The notes under the pieces were generated by a model. It did no database searches. It saw only the letters and a program-made list of their open reading frames with translations, and was not told the DNA's origin. 20,778 bases of DNA from SVTX01 sp045542075 (GTDB taxonomy: Bacteria > Bacillota > Clostridia > Oscillospirales > CAG-272): the NCBI GenBank assembly GCA_045542075.1, contig JAZQKI010000022.1, forward strand, positions 1-20,778, given 5' to 3'. Positions 7,648-14,815 of this stretch are shown piece after piece. How positions within the stretch are numbered: position 1 is the first letter of the stretch; every line of letters begins with the position of its first letter. The translations under genes and the position numbers were made by a program.

Positions 7648-8592
7648 TTATTTATTGAGCAACGTACCCACCATAGCCTTATCAAGCGCTATTTCCGCGG
7701 CGGCGTTGTCGGGACAGTCTATAAGAATGTGCATATTGTCGCCCTCGCCCTCGTAGAATGCGGTCACACCGCGCTCGTCAACAGTCACTCTGCCGCGGCG
7801 GTTGTCTGTGAACACACCGTCGCCGCAGCCGTAAACCGCGTAAAATGCGGAAATGGGGTCCCAGCTGTTTCTCTTGCCCTTTACGTGATATATGTAGGAC
7901 TCGCGCACGGGACTGTCGGGCTGAGTCTCAATAATCGACGTGCCCGAGAATATAACGTCTCCCACGGTAAAGTGGGATATCGCGATAGGCGCGGGGCATT
8001 TTTCAAATACCAATCTTGCCGTTCTTATATCTGTTCTGAGGTTGTACTCGCCGGGCAGCTCGGGCATATTTGTCTGCATATTGCCGTCAAGGAAAAGTCC
8101 GCCCATAAGAGAAACAAGCTCTACCTGCTCGCGCACAAGCTCAATTCCCGTCTTGTCGGATATGTCGTCGCCCTCACTCTCAAGCAGTCTGCCGAAATTT
8201 ATGCAAGAGCCTATGACCATAAGCGTTATTTTGTCGCCTGTGTTATTGGCAAGTGTTCTGCGGAGAAGTCTTACCGCATCCTCGGGCTTCTTTGCGCCAC
8301 CGGGGAGATAGTCGCTGCCGAAGGTCTCGGCAGTGTGCTTGCCGTAGTTTGCAAGTATCATCTCCATTGTCACGTCCCCCGCGGGAGCAACCGTCGTCTG
8401 TCCGATAGGAACTATATGTCCGTAATAGCGGTTTATTACGTCCGCGCAAGCGGGCGCCCAAGGGTCTGCGGTGCTGACGCTCACGCAAAGAAGCTCGCAA
8501 AGTCCAACGTTTACACCCTGATGTACTATAGCAAGCGCGCCTGTGTCGTCGCAGTCGCCGCCGATATCTGTGTCAAAAATGATTTTTTTCAT
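7648..8592 (-). CDS. Inosine-uridine preferring nucleoside hydrolase family protein
   Basis: 314 aa from the chosen start. It splits the N-glycosidic bond of nucleosides to give ribose and a free base. The N-terminal DTDIGGDCDD is the hallmark Ca2+-binding cluster of the family. The C-terminal NSWDPISAFYAV segment supplies the late Asp ligand but lacks the His of the usual HDP, so base recognition may differ. A longer reading starts 39 codons upstream at 8709, but it overlaps the NUDIX gene and its extra residues do not resemble the family. The ATG at 8592 has AGGA eight bases upstream and starts right before DTD. It probably works in nucleoside salvage. Confidence 0.9.
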   Translation of the reverse strand: MKKIIFDTDIGGDCDDTGALAIVHQGVNVGLCELLCVSVSTADPWAPACADVINRYYGHIVPIGQTTVAPAGDVTMEMILANYGKHTAETFGSDYLPGGAKKPEDAVRLLRRTLANNTGDKITLMVIGSCINFGRLLESEGDDISDKTGIELVREQVELVSLMGGLFLDGNMQTNMPELPGEYNLRTDIRTARLVFEKCPAPIAISHFTVGDVIFSGTSIIETQPDSPVRESYIYHVKGKRNSWDPISAFYAVYGCGDGVFTDNRRGRVTVDERGVTAFYEGEGDNMHILIDCPDNAAAEIALDKAMVGTLLNK

Positions 8593-8614
8593 AGTTATGT
8601 TCCTTTCGTTTATA

Positions 8615-9094
8615 TCATCTCTCGTCATTTGAAAAATATCGCACGGCATCCGAGGGGTTGTTAAGCTCAGTCCTGAAAAATTCGGGATACATCTTAATGT
8701 CCTCGTCAAGAGAAACCCACCTCAGACATTCCTTGCTGTTATCCTCCGTGAAGCTTTCGCTTATCGGCGCAAAACCGTCGGGAACTTTCATATAGAAATA
8801 AAAAGATATTTCATATATAAGCTTGCCGAGGTTTGTAGGCGCGTCGCCGTAAAAATAGTTTTGATGTATAAATCCGAGACGGTCTATCTCCATTTTCACA
8901 CCCGTCTCCTCAAAAACCTCGCGGATAATGGCTTCCTCGGCAGTTTCACCGAATTTTATCCTGCCGCCGACGGAATACAAATAATCAGTTCTGTCGTTGC
9001 CGACCATAAGTATCTTTCCGTCCTTCATAATGATCGCGCCGACGCGGATATTTATTATCCCTTCCTCGCACGGAACGCACATATCTTTGTTCAT
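8615..9094 (-). CDS. NUDIX hydrolase
   Basis: 159 aa. The Nudix box is complete: G44-x5-E50-x7-R58-E59-V-x-E62-E63-x-G65. A CxxC (Cys6, Cys9) lies near the N-terminus, before the first strand INIRVGAIIMKDGKILMV. The box differs enough from the other NUDIX gene in this window (5974-6459) that the two are not a recent duplication. The start has GAGGTGA close to the ATG. It lies 15 bases downstream of the phosphotransferase gene and 22 upstream of the nucleoside hydrolase gene. The substrate is unknown. Confidence 0.9.
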   Translation of the reverse strand: MNKDMCVPCEEGIINIRVGAIIMKDGKILMVGNDRTDYLYSVGGRIKFGETAEEAIIREVFEETGVKMEIDRLGFIHQNYFYGDAPTNLGKLIYEISFYFYMKVPDGFAPISESFTEDNSKECLRWVSLDEDIKMYPEFFRTELNNPSDAVRYFSNDER

Positions 9095-9109
9095 TTTCTC
9101 ACCTCGTTT

Positions 9110-9895
9110 TTACCCAAAAACCTCTGCCGCGGCGATGATTTTGAGTATATTTTCGTCTATTTTATCTCTGCCGTAAGCGTCAATAAAGCGGTCACGGTAT
9201 TTGTCTGTGCCGAGATTGAACCACAGTGTCCAAATTCCCCAAAAGACGTCAATGTGCCGATCACCAATGCCACCGTTGCCGACATCCACAAAGCCCGAAA
9301 GCTTCCAGCCGTCAAGCATAATATTGGGCAGACAGTAGTCGCCGTGAATGAGAACGTCGCTTTTCAGCGCGGACTTCCCTTCATTTAACACCGCCCACGC
9401 CTGCTCGGCAGACTCATATCCGAAGCTGTCGGGAAAATGCGACTTATCATAATTGCCCGTTATGTAATTTTTCTCGGCAAGTGCAAGATATTCCGCAGTT
9501 CTGTCGGGCACGGGACAGTCTGACGCATTCATTTCGTGTAGCTCTCGCAGAATTGTCGCTATTGTGTCGCAAAGCCGCTCGGGGCAAGCGAGGTAATCCG
9601 CGTGCGTGCAGTCCTCGCCAATCACGCGCGAGGTCAAGAGCCAATCATACTCGCCCGCCTCATATTTCCGCACCTCCGCGCCAAGACCTAATTTGTGAAA
9701 ATACGCGGTCATTTGCGCCTCTTTTGCAAGAGTGCCAACCGCCGACCTTTTCAGAAAGTATCCATGGTCGCGGTCAATAAAATATACTCTCGCCTCGGGC
9801 GAGCAGGAGCTATCGTATATCTCCGCGCCCGCAATCAGCCTTTCAATGTCTTGCGGAAGATCACACAGAGGGGTTTTAAGTAGTGTTTTTTTCAT
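9110..9895 (-). CDS. APH(3')-like aminoglycoside phosphotransferase family protein
   Basis: 261 aa, the size of APH(3') enzymes, which inactivate kanamycin-type aminoglycosides by ATP-dependent 3'-O-phosphorylation. The catalytic loop HGDYCLPN (His184, Asp186, Asn191) and the metal-binding DVGNGGIGDRHID (Asp204) match the APH signature. The C-terminal end AAAEVFG is close to the usual terminal Phe-containing tail. Lys49 is the likely nucleotide-binding lysine. Whether it confers resistance cannot be told: many chromosomal relatives have no known drug substrate. There is no mobile element near it, and it sits in an ordinary operon with AGGAGA before its ATG, so it is probably resident. Confidence 0.82.
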   Translation of the reverse strand: MKKTLLKTPLCDLPQDIERLIAGAEIYDSSCSPEARVYFIDRDHGYFLKRSAVGTLAKEAQMTAYFHKLGLGAEVRKYEAGEYDWLLTSRVIGEDCTHADYLACPERLCDTIATILRELHEMNASDCPVPDRTAEYLALAEKNYITGNYDKSHFPDSFGYESAEQAWAVLNEGKSALKSDVLIHGDYCLPNIMLDGWKLSGFVDVGNGGIGDRHIDVFWGIWTLWFNLGTDKYRDRFIDAYGRDKIDENILKIIAAAEVFG

Positions 9896-9931
9896 TATAC
9901 TCTCCTCAAACTGCCTGCGCTTGCGTCTTTG

Positions 9932-10429
9932 TTATACCTTTTTTGCGCAGAGATAATCATATATGTCATTTATTCCCTGCTCATCATACAAAATATAATA
10001 TATATTTCCCTTTGTCAGGAAATAGCAGGTGTTTGAGTCAACCATAACGACACTGGCGATATATGAATAATCTATTTTTGTTGTCGACTGAACCTTGTCG
10101 CTCTCCTGGATAACTGTAATCGCATTATCCTCAAATTGATATTCCTGCTTCTTATTTGGGTTGTCATCTATAGATTTCTGAACTGCCTGCCCCCATTTTG
10201 ACTTTCTCTGCTTGAGCAAAGCAATAGCGGCTACAACGGAAAATATAAGAAAAAATATTCCCGCATCTGCTGTAACGGCTTGCTCCGACAAAAGGTCTGC
10301 CAATATCAAGCCCACACCCAATACTGCCGTAATAAGAAAGTAGATCAGGTTAAAACGCCTTTGCTTTCTTGTAATGAACAAATTAACCTTTAACATCAAA
10401 TCATAAGTACAGTTAGTTGTGTTTTTCAT
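9932..10429 (-). CDS. YcxB-like two-TM membrane protein of unknown function
   Basis: 165 aa. Two hydrophobic helices (about 26-46 and 55-73) are followed by a basic stretch and a cytoplasmic beta-rich domain. The segment YQFEDNAITVIQESDKVQSTTKIDY and the later NTCYFLTKGNIYYILYDEQG resemble the C-terminal domain of YcxB-like proteins, which I recall as a small domain of unknown role. There is no enzyme motif. The start has AAGGAGA six bases before the ATG. It is the first gene of the long minus-strand run, 36 bases before the phosphotransferase gene. I saw no convincing promoter immediately upstream. Confidence 0.7.
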   Translation of the reverse strand: MKNTTNCTYDLMLKVNLFITRKQRRFNLIYFLITAVLGVGLILADLLSEQAVTADAGIFFLIFSVVAAIALLKQRKSKWGQAVQKSIDDNPNKKQEYQFEDNAITVIQESDKVQSTTKIDYSYIASVVMVDSNTCYFLTKGNIYYILYDEQGINDIYDYLCAKKV

Positions 10430-10450
10430 AAATTTCTCCTTATATTTGCA

Positions 10451-10540
10451 GTAGGGCGGGGATTTACTCCCGCCGTTTTATTAGCAATTGTTTTTTGCGG
10501 CGGGAGCAAGACGATTTGCTTGCAAATCGTCCGCCTACGA
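10451..10540. repeat. Pair of facing palindromic elements (GTAGGG...CCCGCCG type)
   Basis: The first element (10451-10475) is gtagggcgggg-atttact-cccgccg, with GGCGGG/CCCGCC arms. The second, on the minus strand (10498-10539), starts CGTAGGCGG and ends with CTCCCGCCG, and contains an extra near-perfect hairpin gacgatttg/caaatcgtc (10510-10531). Across the pair, ctcccgccg (10467-10475) is the exact reverse complement of cggcgggag (10498-10506). The rest of the 216-base gap 10430-10645 shows nothing I can name. This is probably a REP-like interspersed repeat; it may also act as an RNA structure at the end of the 10646-11347 transcript. Confidence 0.65.
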
Positions 10541-10645
10541 GTTCGCTGTTATTTTATCGTCAGATCGCACTCTCGACGTGGGTCAAGACTCAAAAAGGTC
10601 TCAAAATGGTCGAAAAATGGGGGTTGTCAAGCCAAAAGGTATATT

Positions 10646-11347
10646 TTATGTATCGTTTTCGGTCGAAAGAAAGCTGTTTTCTATAAACCTTTTCGCTCGG
10701 TAACCCAACAGAAAAATGGTATCTTCTGCTTTCAGCTCTAAAATCATAAGATTATTTTCATGTTTCTTTGAAATTACTATTTCATCTCGTTTGAATACAT
10801 AGCATCCTAAATCTCTATGCCCGTGAAGAAATCCTCTGATCAAGTCGGTAGTAATGCGAAGTTCATCGTTAACGACAAATATGCATACATCATGATTCCT
10901 GAATTTTTTATTAGACGAATCATAGCACTTTGTTATAATGTATGGCTCTTGTAGTTCATAGTAATCACGTAAATGTTCACATGCTTTTGAAAAAACCTCT
11001 TTTTTCATTAAAGGAATGTTAAATGATTCAACCTTTTTCCATAAGGGATATGTTATTCCGTAGGTCAAAAATCCACTAACTATGAGCAAGACAAATCCAG
11101 CGATTACTTTTGCTATAATAACGAGAACCTCTAACCACTGATTGCTTGGATTAGGAATTGTTTTGAGAAGATATATAGAAGCAAACATACAGGAGAAAAA
11201 GATTATAAATGCAACTATGCTACTGCATCTTCGCCAAAATCTTTCTTTTCTAACTGTGCGTTTTTCGTCTTTAGTCAAAGTCAAGTATTGCTCTTTCAAA
11301 GCATTGTTCATATTTTTCTTGGTGTTTTTATACTTGAAATATCGCAT
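10646..11347 (-). CDS. Hypothetical two-TM membrane protein
   Basis: 233 aa, not recognised. A basic, charged N-terminus (1-40) precedes two hydrophobic helices (about 41-61 and 71-97), then about 135 residues of soluble domain. The C-terminal part (HDVCIFVVNDELRITTDLIRG... to ENSFLSTENDT) looks beta-rich, with a final helix, roughly like a PH/YcxB-type fold. It may therefore be a distant structural relative of the neighbouring 165-aa protein; that is inference. AAGGAGGT five bases before the ATG is a strong start signal, and a TATAAT box is nearby. The gene appears to be transcribed alone and has palindromic elements on both sides. Confidence 0.7.
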   Translation of the reverse strand: MRYFKYKNTKKNMNNALKEQYLTLTKDEKRTVRKERFWRRCSSIVAFIIFFSCMFASIYLLKTIPNPSNQWLEVLVIIAKVIAGFVLLIVSGFLTYGITYPLWKKVESFNIPLMKKEVFSKACEHLRDYYELQEPYIITKCYDSSNKKFRNHDVCIFVVNDELRITTDLIRGFLHGHRDLGCYVFKRDEIVISKKHENNLMILELKAEDTIFLLGYRAKRFIENSFLSTENDT

Positions 11348-11382
11348 TTATTACCTCCTTTTCTTGTTTGTATATTCGACAT

Positions 11383-11388
11383 ATTATA
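11383..11388 (-). promoter_or_regulatory. Probable -10 box upstream of the 10646-11347 gene
   Basis: TATAAT on the minus strand, 35 bases upstream of the ATG. The hexamer 17-18 bases further upstream (about AAGTTT) is a poor -35. The site is plausible because the region is AT-rich and no upstream gene is close on the same strand. Confidence 0.45.
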
Positions 11389-11441
11389 CCGTACTGCTGA
11401 AAAATAAACTTTCGAGTTTTGCTCAAAAGATTATTCTCAAA

Positions 11442-11541
11442 CGGGCTGTCGTGGGCGCCAGCCCCTACGGATAATCGGGTATCAATTACATTATATGGAT
11501 ATTTGATTATTTTGTCGTAGGGGAGCGCCTTGGTGCTCCCG
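11442..11541. repeat. Second pair of facing palindromic elements (CGTAGGGG...CCCGT)
   Basis: Element one, on the minus strand (11442-11469), begins CGTAGGGG and ends CCCGT, with a GGGCTG/CAGCCC stem. Element two, on the plus strand (11516-11541), begins CGTAGGGG, forms a 9-bp stem gggagcgcc/ggtgctccc and ends CCCGT. The two face each other, so cccctacg (11462-11469) is the exact reverse complement of cgtagggg (11516-11523). Nothing else is evident in the 217-base gap apart from the -10 box listed separately. Confidence 0.7.
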
Positions 11542-11564
11542 TTTATGAACCATGTCAGCTTCTG

Positions 11565-13277
11565 TCAGCGAAGCTCAATTCCCACAACACCGTATTTTTT
11601 CTGTTCGTCCATGGAATAATACTTTTCCATATCCGATGGCTGCGCCTTGTCAACATCTCCGGTTGTATATCCGCAATTTAGCAGGGGGAGTGATTTGTAT
11701 AATTCTTCAAAGCTATCAAATCGGTGCAATTTCACAACCTTTGTGTTGAGTGCCTCACCTGTGGCGGTGTTTGTAAAAACAATCTTATCCCCTACCTTTA
11801 TTTGCTGACGCTTTTCGTCAAACAAGCGGAGCTCTATTGTCTTTTTGCCGCTCTTTATCATCTCAAACGGCGAGGAATGCAGCTTCATATTATGCACGTT
11901 CTCTCGACTTAAAAGCACAACACTCTCAACGTGCCCCGTACCGGGGAAAAGATCCACAGGAGTGACAACACCAATCTCATAGCCCAAGCTCTTGAAATAC
12001 GCGCAGTCGCGCGCGAGGGTGTCTGGGCCGCAGGATACGTAAACAATTTTGTTCACGCCGATGTTTGAAAGGTAGTCCATAAGCTCAACAGTAGTTCCCT
12101 TACGCGGCGGGTCAATGACAACAACATCGGGGGTGAAGTCGCCAAGAGTTTTCTTGGCATTTGCAAGCAAGCCACCCGTCTCGGACGCGTCTCCGCAGAA
12201 AAAGTGAGCATTCTCTATTCCGTTTATCTCTGCATTTTTCTTGGCGCACTCGACTGCCTCGGACACTATCTCGATGCCGACGAGCATTTTTGCCTTGTCC
12301 GCCATTGAAAGTCCAATAGTTCCCGCGCCACAGTAAAGGTCGGCGAGAATTTCATTCCCTGTCAATCCCGCGCGCTCTGCCGCAAGACCGTAAAGCAGCT
12401 CCGCCGCGTCGTGATTGACCTGATAAAACGAGCCCGCGGATATCTGAAAATCAAGACTGCAAAGTCTGTCCACAATATAGTCTCTGCCGCCTATGCACTC
12501 AAATCTGTCGCCGAGAATGACGTTGGTATTTTTCTTATTTACATTCAGCATAACCGAGACGATTCTCGGGAATGTCTCCATAGCCTGATTTGCAAAAAGC
12601 TGCGCCTTTTGTAGCTTATCCGCATTTATAACAAGGCAGAGCATGATCTCGCCCGTCTGTTTTCCCTCGCGGATATATATGTGTCGGAGTGTTCCCTTGC
12701 AGGTCTCCTCGTCGTAAGCCGATATGCCGTTCTTCTCTGCAAAATCAAGCGTAAACGCAACAATTTCCGAGAATATCTCGGGCTGGAGCATACACTTGTC
12801 CGCAGGAATTAGCGTGTGAGTTTTCGCCGCGAAAAAGCCCGCCTTAATACCGCTTTTTGTCTGACGCACGGGGTACTGCGCCTTGTTTCTATAGCCCGAG
12901 GTCTGCCCCGTGGTGCGAGTGTCCTCAACTACTACGTCAGAAAGTCCCGCCTTGCGAAAGACACTTTTTACGTAATCTCTTTTTATCTCAAGCTCGTGCT
13001 GATATTTCAGATTGCGATAGCAACAACCGCCGCAGGACGCGGGCGCGTCGCAAAGCGGCGCGGGATCGCGCTTGTCTGACGGAATAAGTATCTGCTCCAG
13101 CCTGCACACAAGATAATTTTTCGTAATTTTTATGACCTTTGCCTGCACCCTGTCGCCGATAACCGCTCCCGTCACAAACACGGTCATGCCGCCTTGTGTG
13201 TGCGCTATTCCCGCGCCGAGGTTGTTCATATCGGTTATGTCCAGGGTGAGCAGGTCGTTCTTTTTTATGTTGATCAT
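11565..13277 (-). CDS. rlmD: RlmD-like 23S rRNA uracil-C5 methyltransferase fused to a C-terminal ASCH domain
   Basis: 570 aa. Residues 1-460 are a full RlmD/RumA-type enzyme, which makes 5-methyluridine in 23S rRNA with SAM. They comprise a TRAM domain (about 1-60), the four iron-sulfur cysteines Cys76, Cys82, Cys85 and Cys162, SFYQVN, the SAM motif DLYCGAGTIG, VIDPPRKG, and the catalytic Cys416 in VSCGPDTLARD. RlmD proteins normally end near HVESVVLLSR. Here a complete ASCH domain follows (about 464-570: MKLHSSPFEMIKSGKKTIEL to YGVVGIEL), a putative RNA-binding or ac4C-hydrolase-like fold. The start ATG follows the phosphoesterase stop directly (TAAATG) with only a weak ribosome site, so translation is probably coupled. 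Which uridine it methylates (RlmD or RlmCD-like) is not certain. Confidence 0.9.
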   Translation of the reverse strand: MINIKKNDLLTLDITDMNNLGAGIAHTQGGMTVFVTGAVIGDRVQAKVIKITKNYLVCRLEQILIPSDKRDPAPLCDAPASCGGCCYRNLKYQHELEIKRDYVKSVFRKAGLSDVVVEDTRTTGQTSGYRNKAQYPVRQTKSGIKAGFFAAKTHTLIPADKCMLQPEIFSEIVAFTLDFAEKNGISAYDEETCKGTLRHIYIREGKQTGEIMLCLVINADKLQKAQLFANQAMETFPRIVSVMLNVNKKNTNVILGDRFECIGGRDYIVDRLCSLDFQISAGSFYQVNHDAAELLYGLAAERAGLTGNEILADLYCGAGTIGLSMADKAKMLVGIEIVSEAVECAKKNAEINGIENAHFFCGDASETGGLLANAKKTLGDFTPDVVVIDPPRKGTTVELMDYLSNIGVNKIVYVSCGPDTLARDCAYFKSLGYEIGVVTPVDLFPGTGHVESVVLLSRENVHNMKLHSSPFEMIKSGKKTIELRLFDEKRQQIKVGDKIVFTNTATGEALNTKVVKLHRFDSFEELYKSLPLLNCGYTTGDVDKAQPSDMEKYYSMDEQKKYGVVGIELR

Positions 13278-13964
13278 TTAGATATAGTATTCTTTCTTGT
13301 TTTCAAGGCAAAGACAGCCAAGTCTGCCGCCGCGCATAGCGCCGCAGTCAACATCAATGGAGTTGTTGCCAAAGAATATTCTGTCCTCGCCGCCGTTGTC
13401 GGAGGTGGTGGGGTTATGTCCGACGATGATTACCTTATCATCGTAATATTTCTTTGCAAGGTCAAGCGCCTCGCCGAAGAAGTCCTCGGGAGAAAGCTCG
13501 TCCAGATCAATGTCGGGGGTGAAATTCGCAATTCCCGCATGCACGAGCAGATAATCCTGTCCGCCGACCGTGATCTCCTCATAAAGCGCCATATCCGAAA
13601 GGTAGTCTATAACTCCCTCGCGTGCGTCCTCGTCAAGCTCGCGGAATTTTTCGAGCGTGATAGCTCCGCCGTCTGCCGACCACTCGGTCATCTCGGAGAT
13701 AAACTCCGCTGTGGGTCTATCGCCGCTCTCAAGCATTTTTGAAAAGCCCGAGAGCATTCTGAGAGCGCGGAAATCGTGCTCGCCTACCACGCAGTAGACG
13801 TTGTATCTGACGCTTATATCGTTTATAAGCTCCATTGAACCCTCACCATAGTCCACTATGTCGCCGAGGATGTACATAACGTCCGTGTCCTTGAATTTTA
13901 TTGTCTCAAGCAGAGCCTTGAAGCTCTCATAATCTCCGTGAATATTTGATACTACGTATGTCAT
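13278..13964 (-). CDS. Metallophosphoesterase, variant active-site motifs
   Basis: 228 aa, calcineurin-like phosphoesterase fold of the PPP/PrpE type. The family motifs can be followed, but three differ. Motif I is SNIHGDY, with Asn7 in place of the metal-binding Asp of DxHG. Motif II is GDIVDYG (34-40), with Tyr for the usual Arg. Motif III is GEHD (61-64), with Glu62 for Asn. The later histidines in LVHAGI and VGHNPTT are present. The reading frame is intact and in an operon, so this looks like a subfamily trait rather than decay; metal choice or activity may be changed. AGGAGT lies just before the ATG. Relatives dephosphorylate proteins or nucleotides; the substrate here is unknown. Confidence 0.85.
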   Translation of the reverse strand: MTYVVSNIHGDYESFKALLETIKFKDTDVMYILGDIVDYGEGSMELINDISVRYNVYCVVGEHDFRALRMLSGFSKMLESGDRPTAEFISEMTEWSADGGAITLEKFRELDEDAREGVIDYLSDMALYEEITVGGQDYLLVHAGIANFTPDIDLDELSPEDFFGEALDLAKKYYDDKVIIVGHNPTTSDNGGEDRIFFGNNSIDVDCGAMRGGRLGCLCLENKKEYYI

Positions 13965-13975
13965 TGTTTACTCCT

Positions 13976-14737
13976 TTATATAACCTCTACTCTGTCCGAG
14001 AAGAAAATCTCAATATCAGCATCGGGGCAAAGTCTCTTTGCCTGCTCCGACAAAAATTCCGTCACGGGATACTCGGTATAAAAATGTCCCGCGCAGACAA
14101 GATTCATTCCGTACTCGCCCGCAGATATGGTCTGGTGATATTTCAGCTCGCCTGTAAGGTATGTATCAGCGCCCGCAGCCTTGCCTACGTATATATCCTC
14201 GCCGCCCGAGCCGCCAATGAGCGCAATTTTCTTTACCTTTTTGCCGCAATTCGAGAGCGACACGCAGGGCGCGCCGAGCGCAAATTTCACAAGACGCGCA
14301 AATCCGTCCGCCTCCATCTCGTCGGGAAGCTCGCCTACGCGCACAATGCCATCATCGCCCACTGTCTCAACATTTTCAAGACCCAGCTTTGACGCAAGTG
14401 TATCGTTAACTCCGCCCTCTACCGCGTCAAGACGGGTGTGGAAGGTCATTACCGATATGTCGTTTTTGACAAGCTTTACTACCCTCTCGCCGTTTGGTCT
14501 TTCAATATTTACGTCGCCAACACCCTTGAAAAACAGTGGGTGATGCGCAAGTATTACATCCACCTTGTCCTTTATTGCCTTATCGATCACCTCGTCGGTG
14601 ACGTCAAGCGAAATAAGTATTTTTTTGACCTCTGTCTCACCGTCAGGGCAGACCTCAAGTCCGTCGTGGTCCCACTCGCAGGAAAGCTCGCGGGGTATTA
14701 TTTTGCAAAGCTCTTTGTAAAATTCAAGTGTTTTCAT
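13976..14737 (-). CDS. Nif3-like dinuclear metal centre protein (YqfO family, short form)
   Basis: 253 aa. The metal-site motifs are clear: EWDHDGL (21-27), AHHPLFF (His65, His66), FHTRLDAVEGGVND (His100, Asp104) and the C-terminal GHFYTEYPV with His and Glu. This is the short form, without the extra domain inserted in Bacillus YqfO (about 370 aa). The proteins form toroidal hexamers; their role is unsettled (GTP cyclohydrolase I type 2 is a common but weakly based name). trmK lies directly upstream, as in Bacillus (yqfN-yqfO), which supports both calls. AGGA precedes the ATG. The stop is 11 bases before the phosphoesterase start. Confidence 0.92.
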   Translation of the reverse strand: MKTLEFYKELCKIIPRELSCEWDHDGLEVCPDGETEVKKILISLDVTDEVIDKAIKDKVDVILAHHPLFFKGVGDVNIERPNGERVVKLVKNDISVMTFHTRLDAVEGGVNDTLASKLGLENVETVGDDGIVRVGELPDEMEADGFARLVKFALGAPCVSLSNCGKKVKKIALIGGSGGEDIYVGKAAGADTYLTGELKYHQTISAGEYGMNLVCAGHFYTEYPVTEFLSEQAKRLCPDADIEIFFSDRVEVI

Positions 14738-14757
14738 AAAAAATCCTTTCTTTTAGC

Positions 14758-14798
14758 CTTCTCCGTCAGAGAAGATGTCACCGCAGGTGACGGATGAG
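14758..14798. repeat. Double-hairpin interspersed repeat between trmK and the nif3-like gene
   Basis: Hairpin cttctc/gagaag (14758-14774) is followed by the perfect hairpin gtcacc-gca-ggtgac (14777-14791) and then ggatgag. I recall this kind of sequence, with GTCACCG(C/A)AGGTGACGGATGAG, as frequent between genes of gut clostridia. It lies in the untranslated gap inside the operon and could affect mRNA processing. Confidence 0.65.
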
Positions 14799-14815
14799 TA
14801 GAGCCCCATCATTGA

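Noticed and set aside
8593..8709. 39-residue N-terminal extension of the nucleoside hydrolase
   Set aside because: Overlaps the NUDIX gene, no family similarity, and a good ribosome site precedes the inner ATG at 8592.
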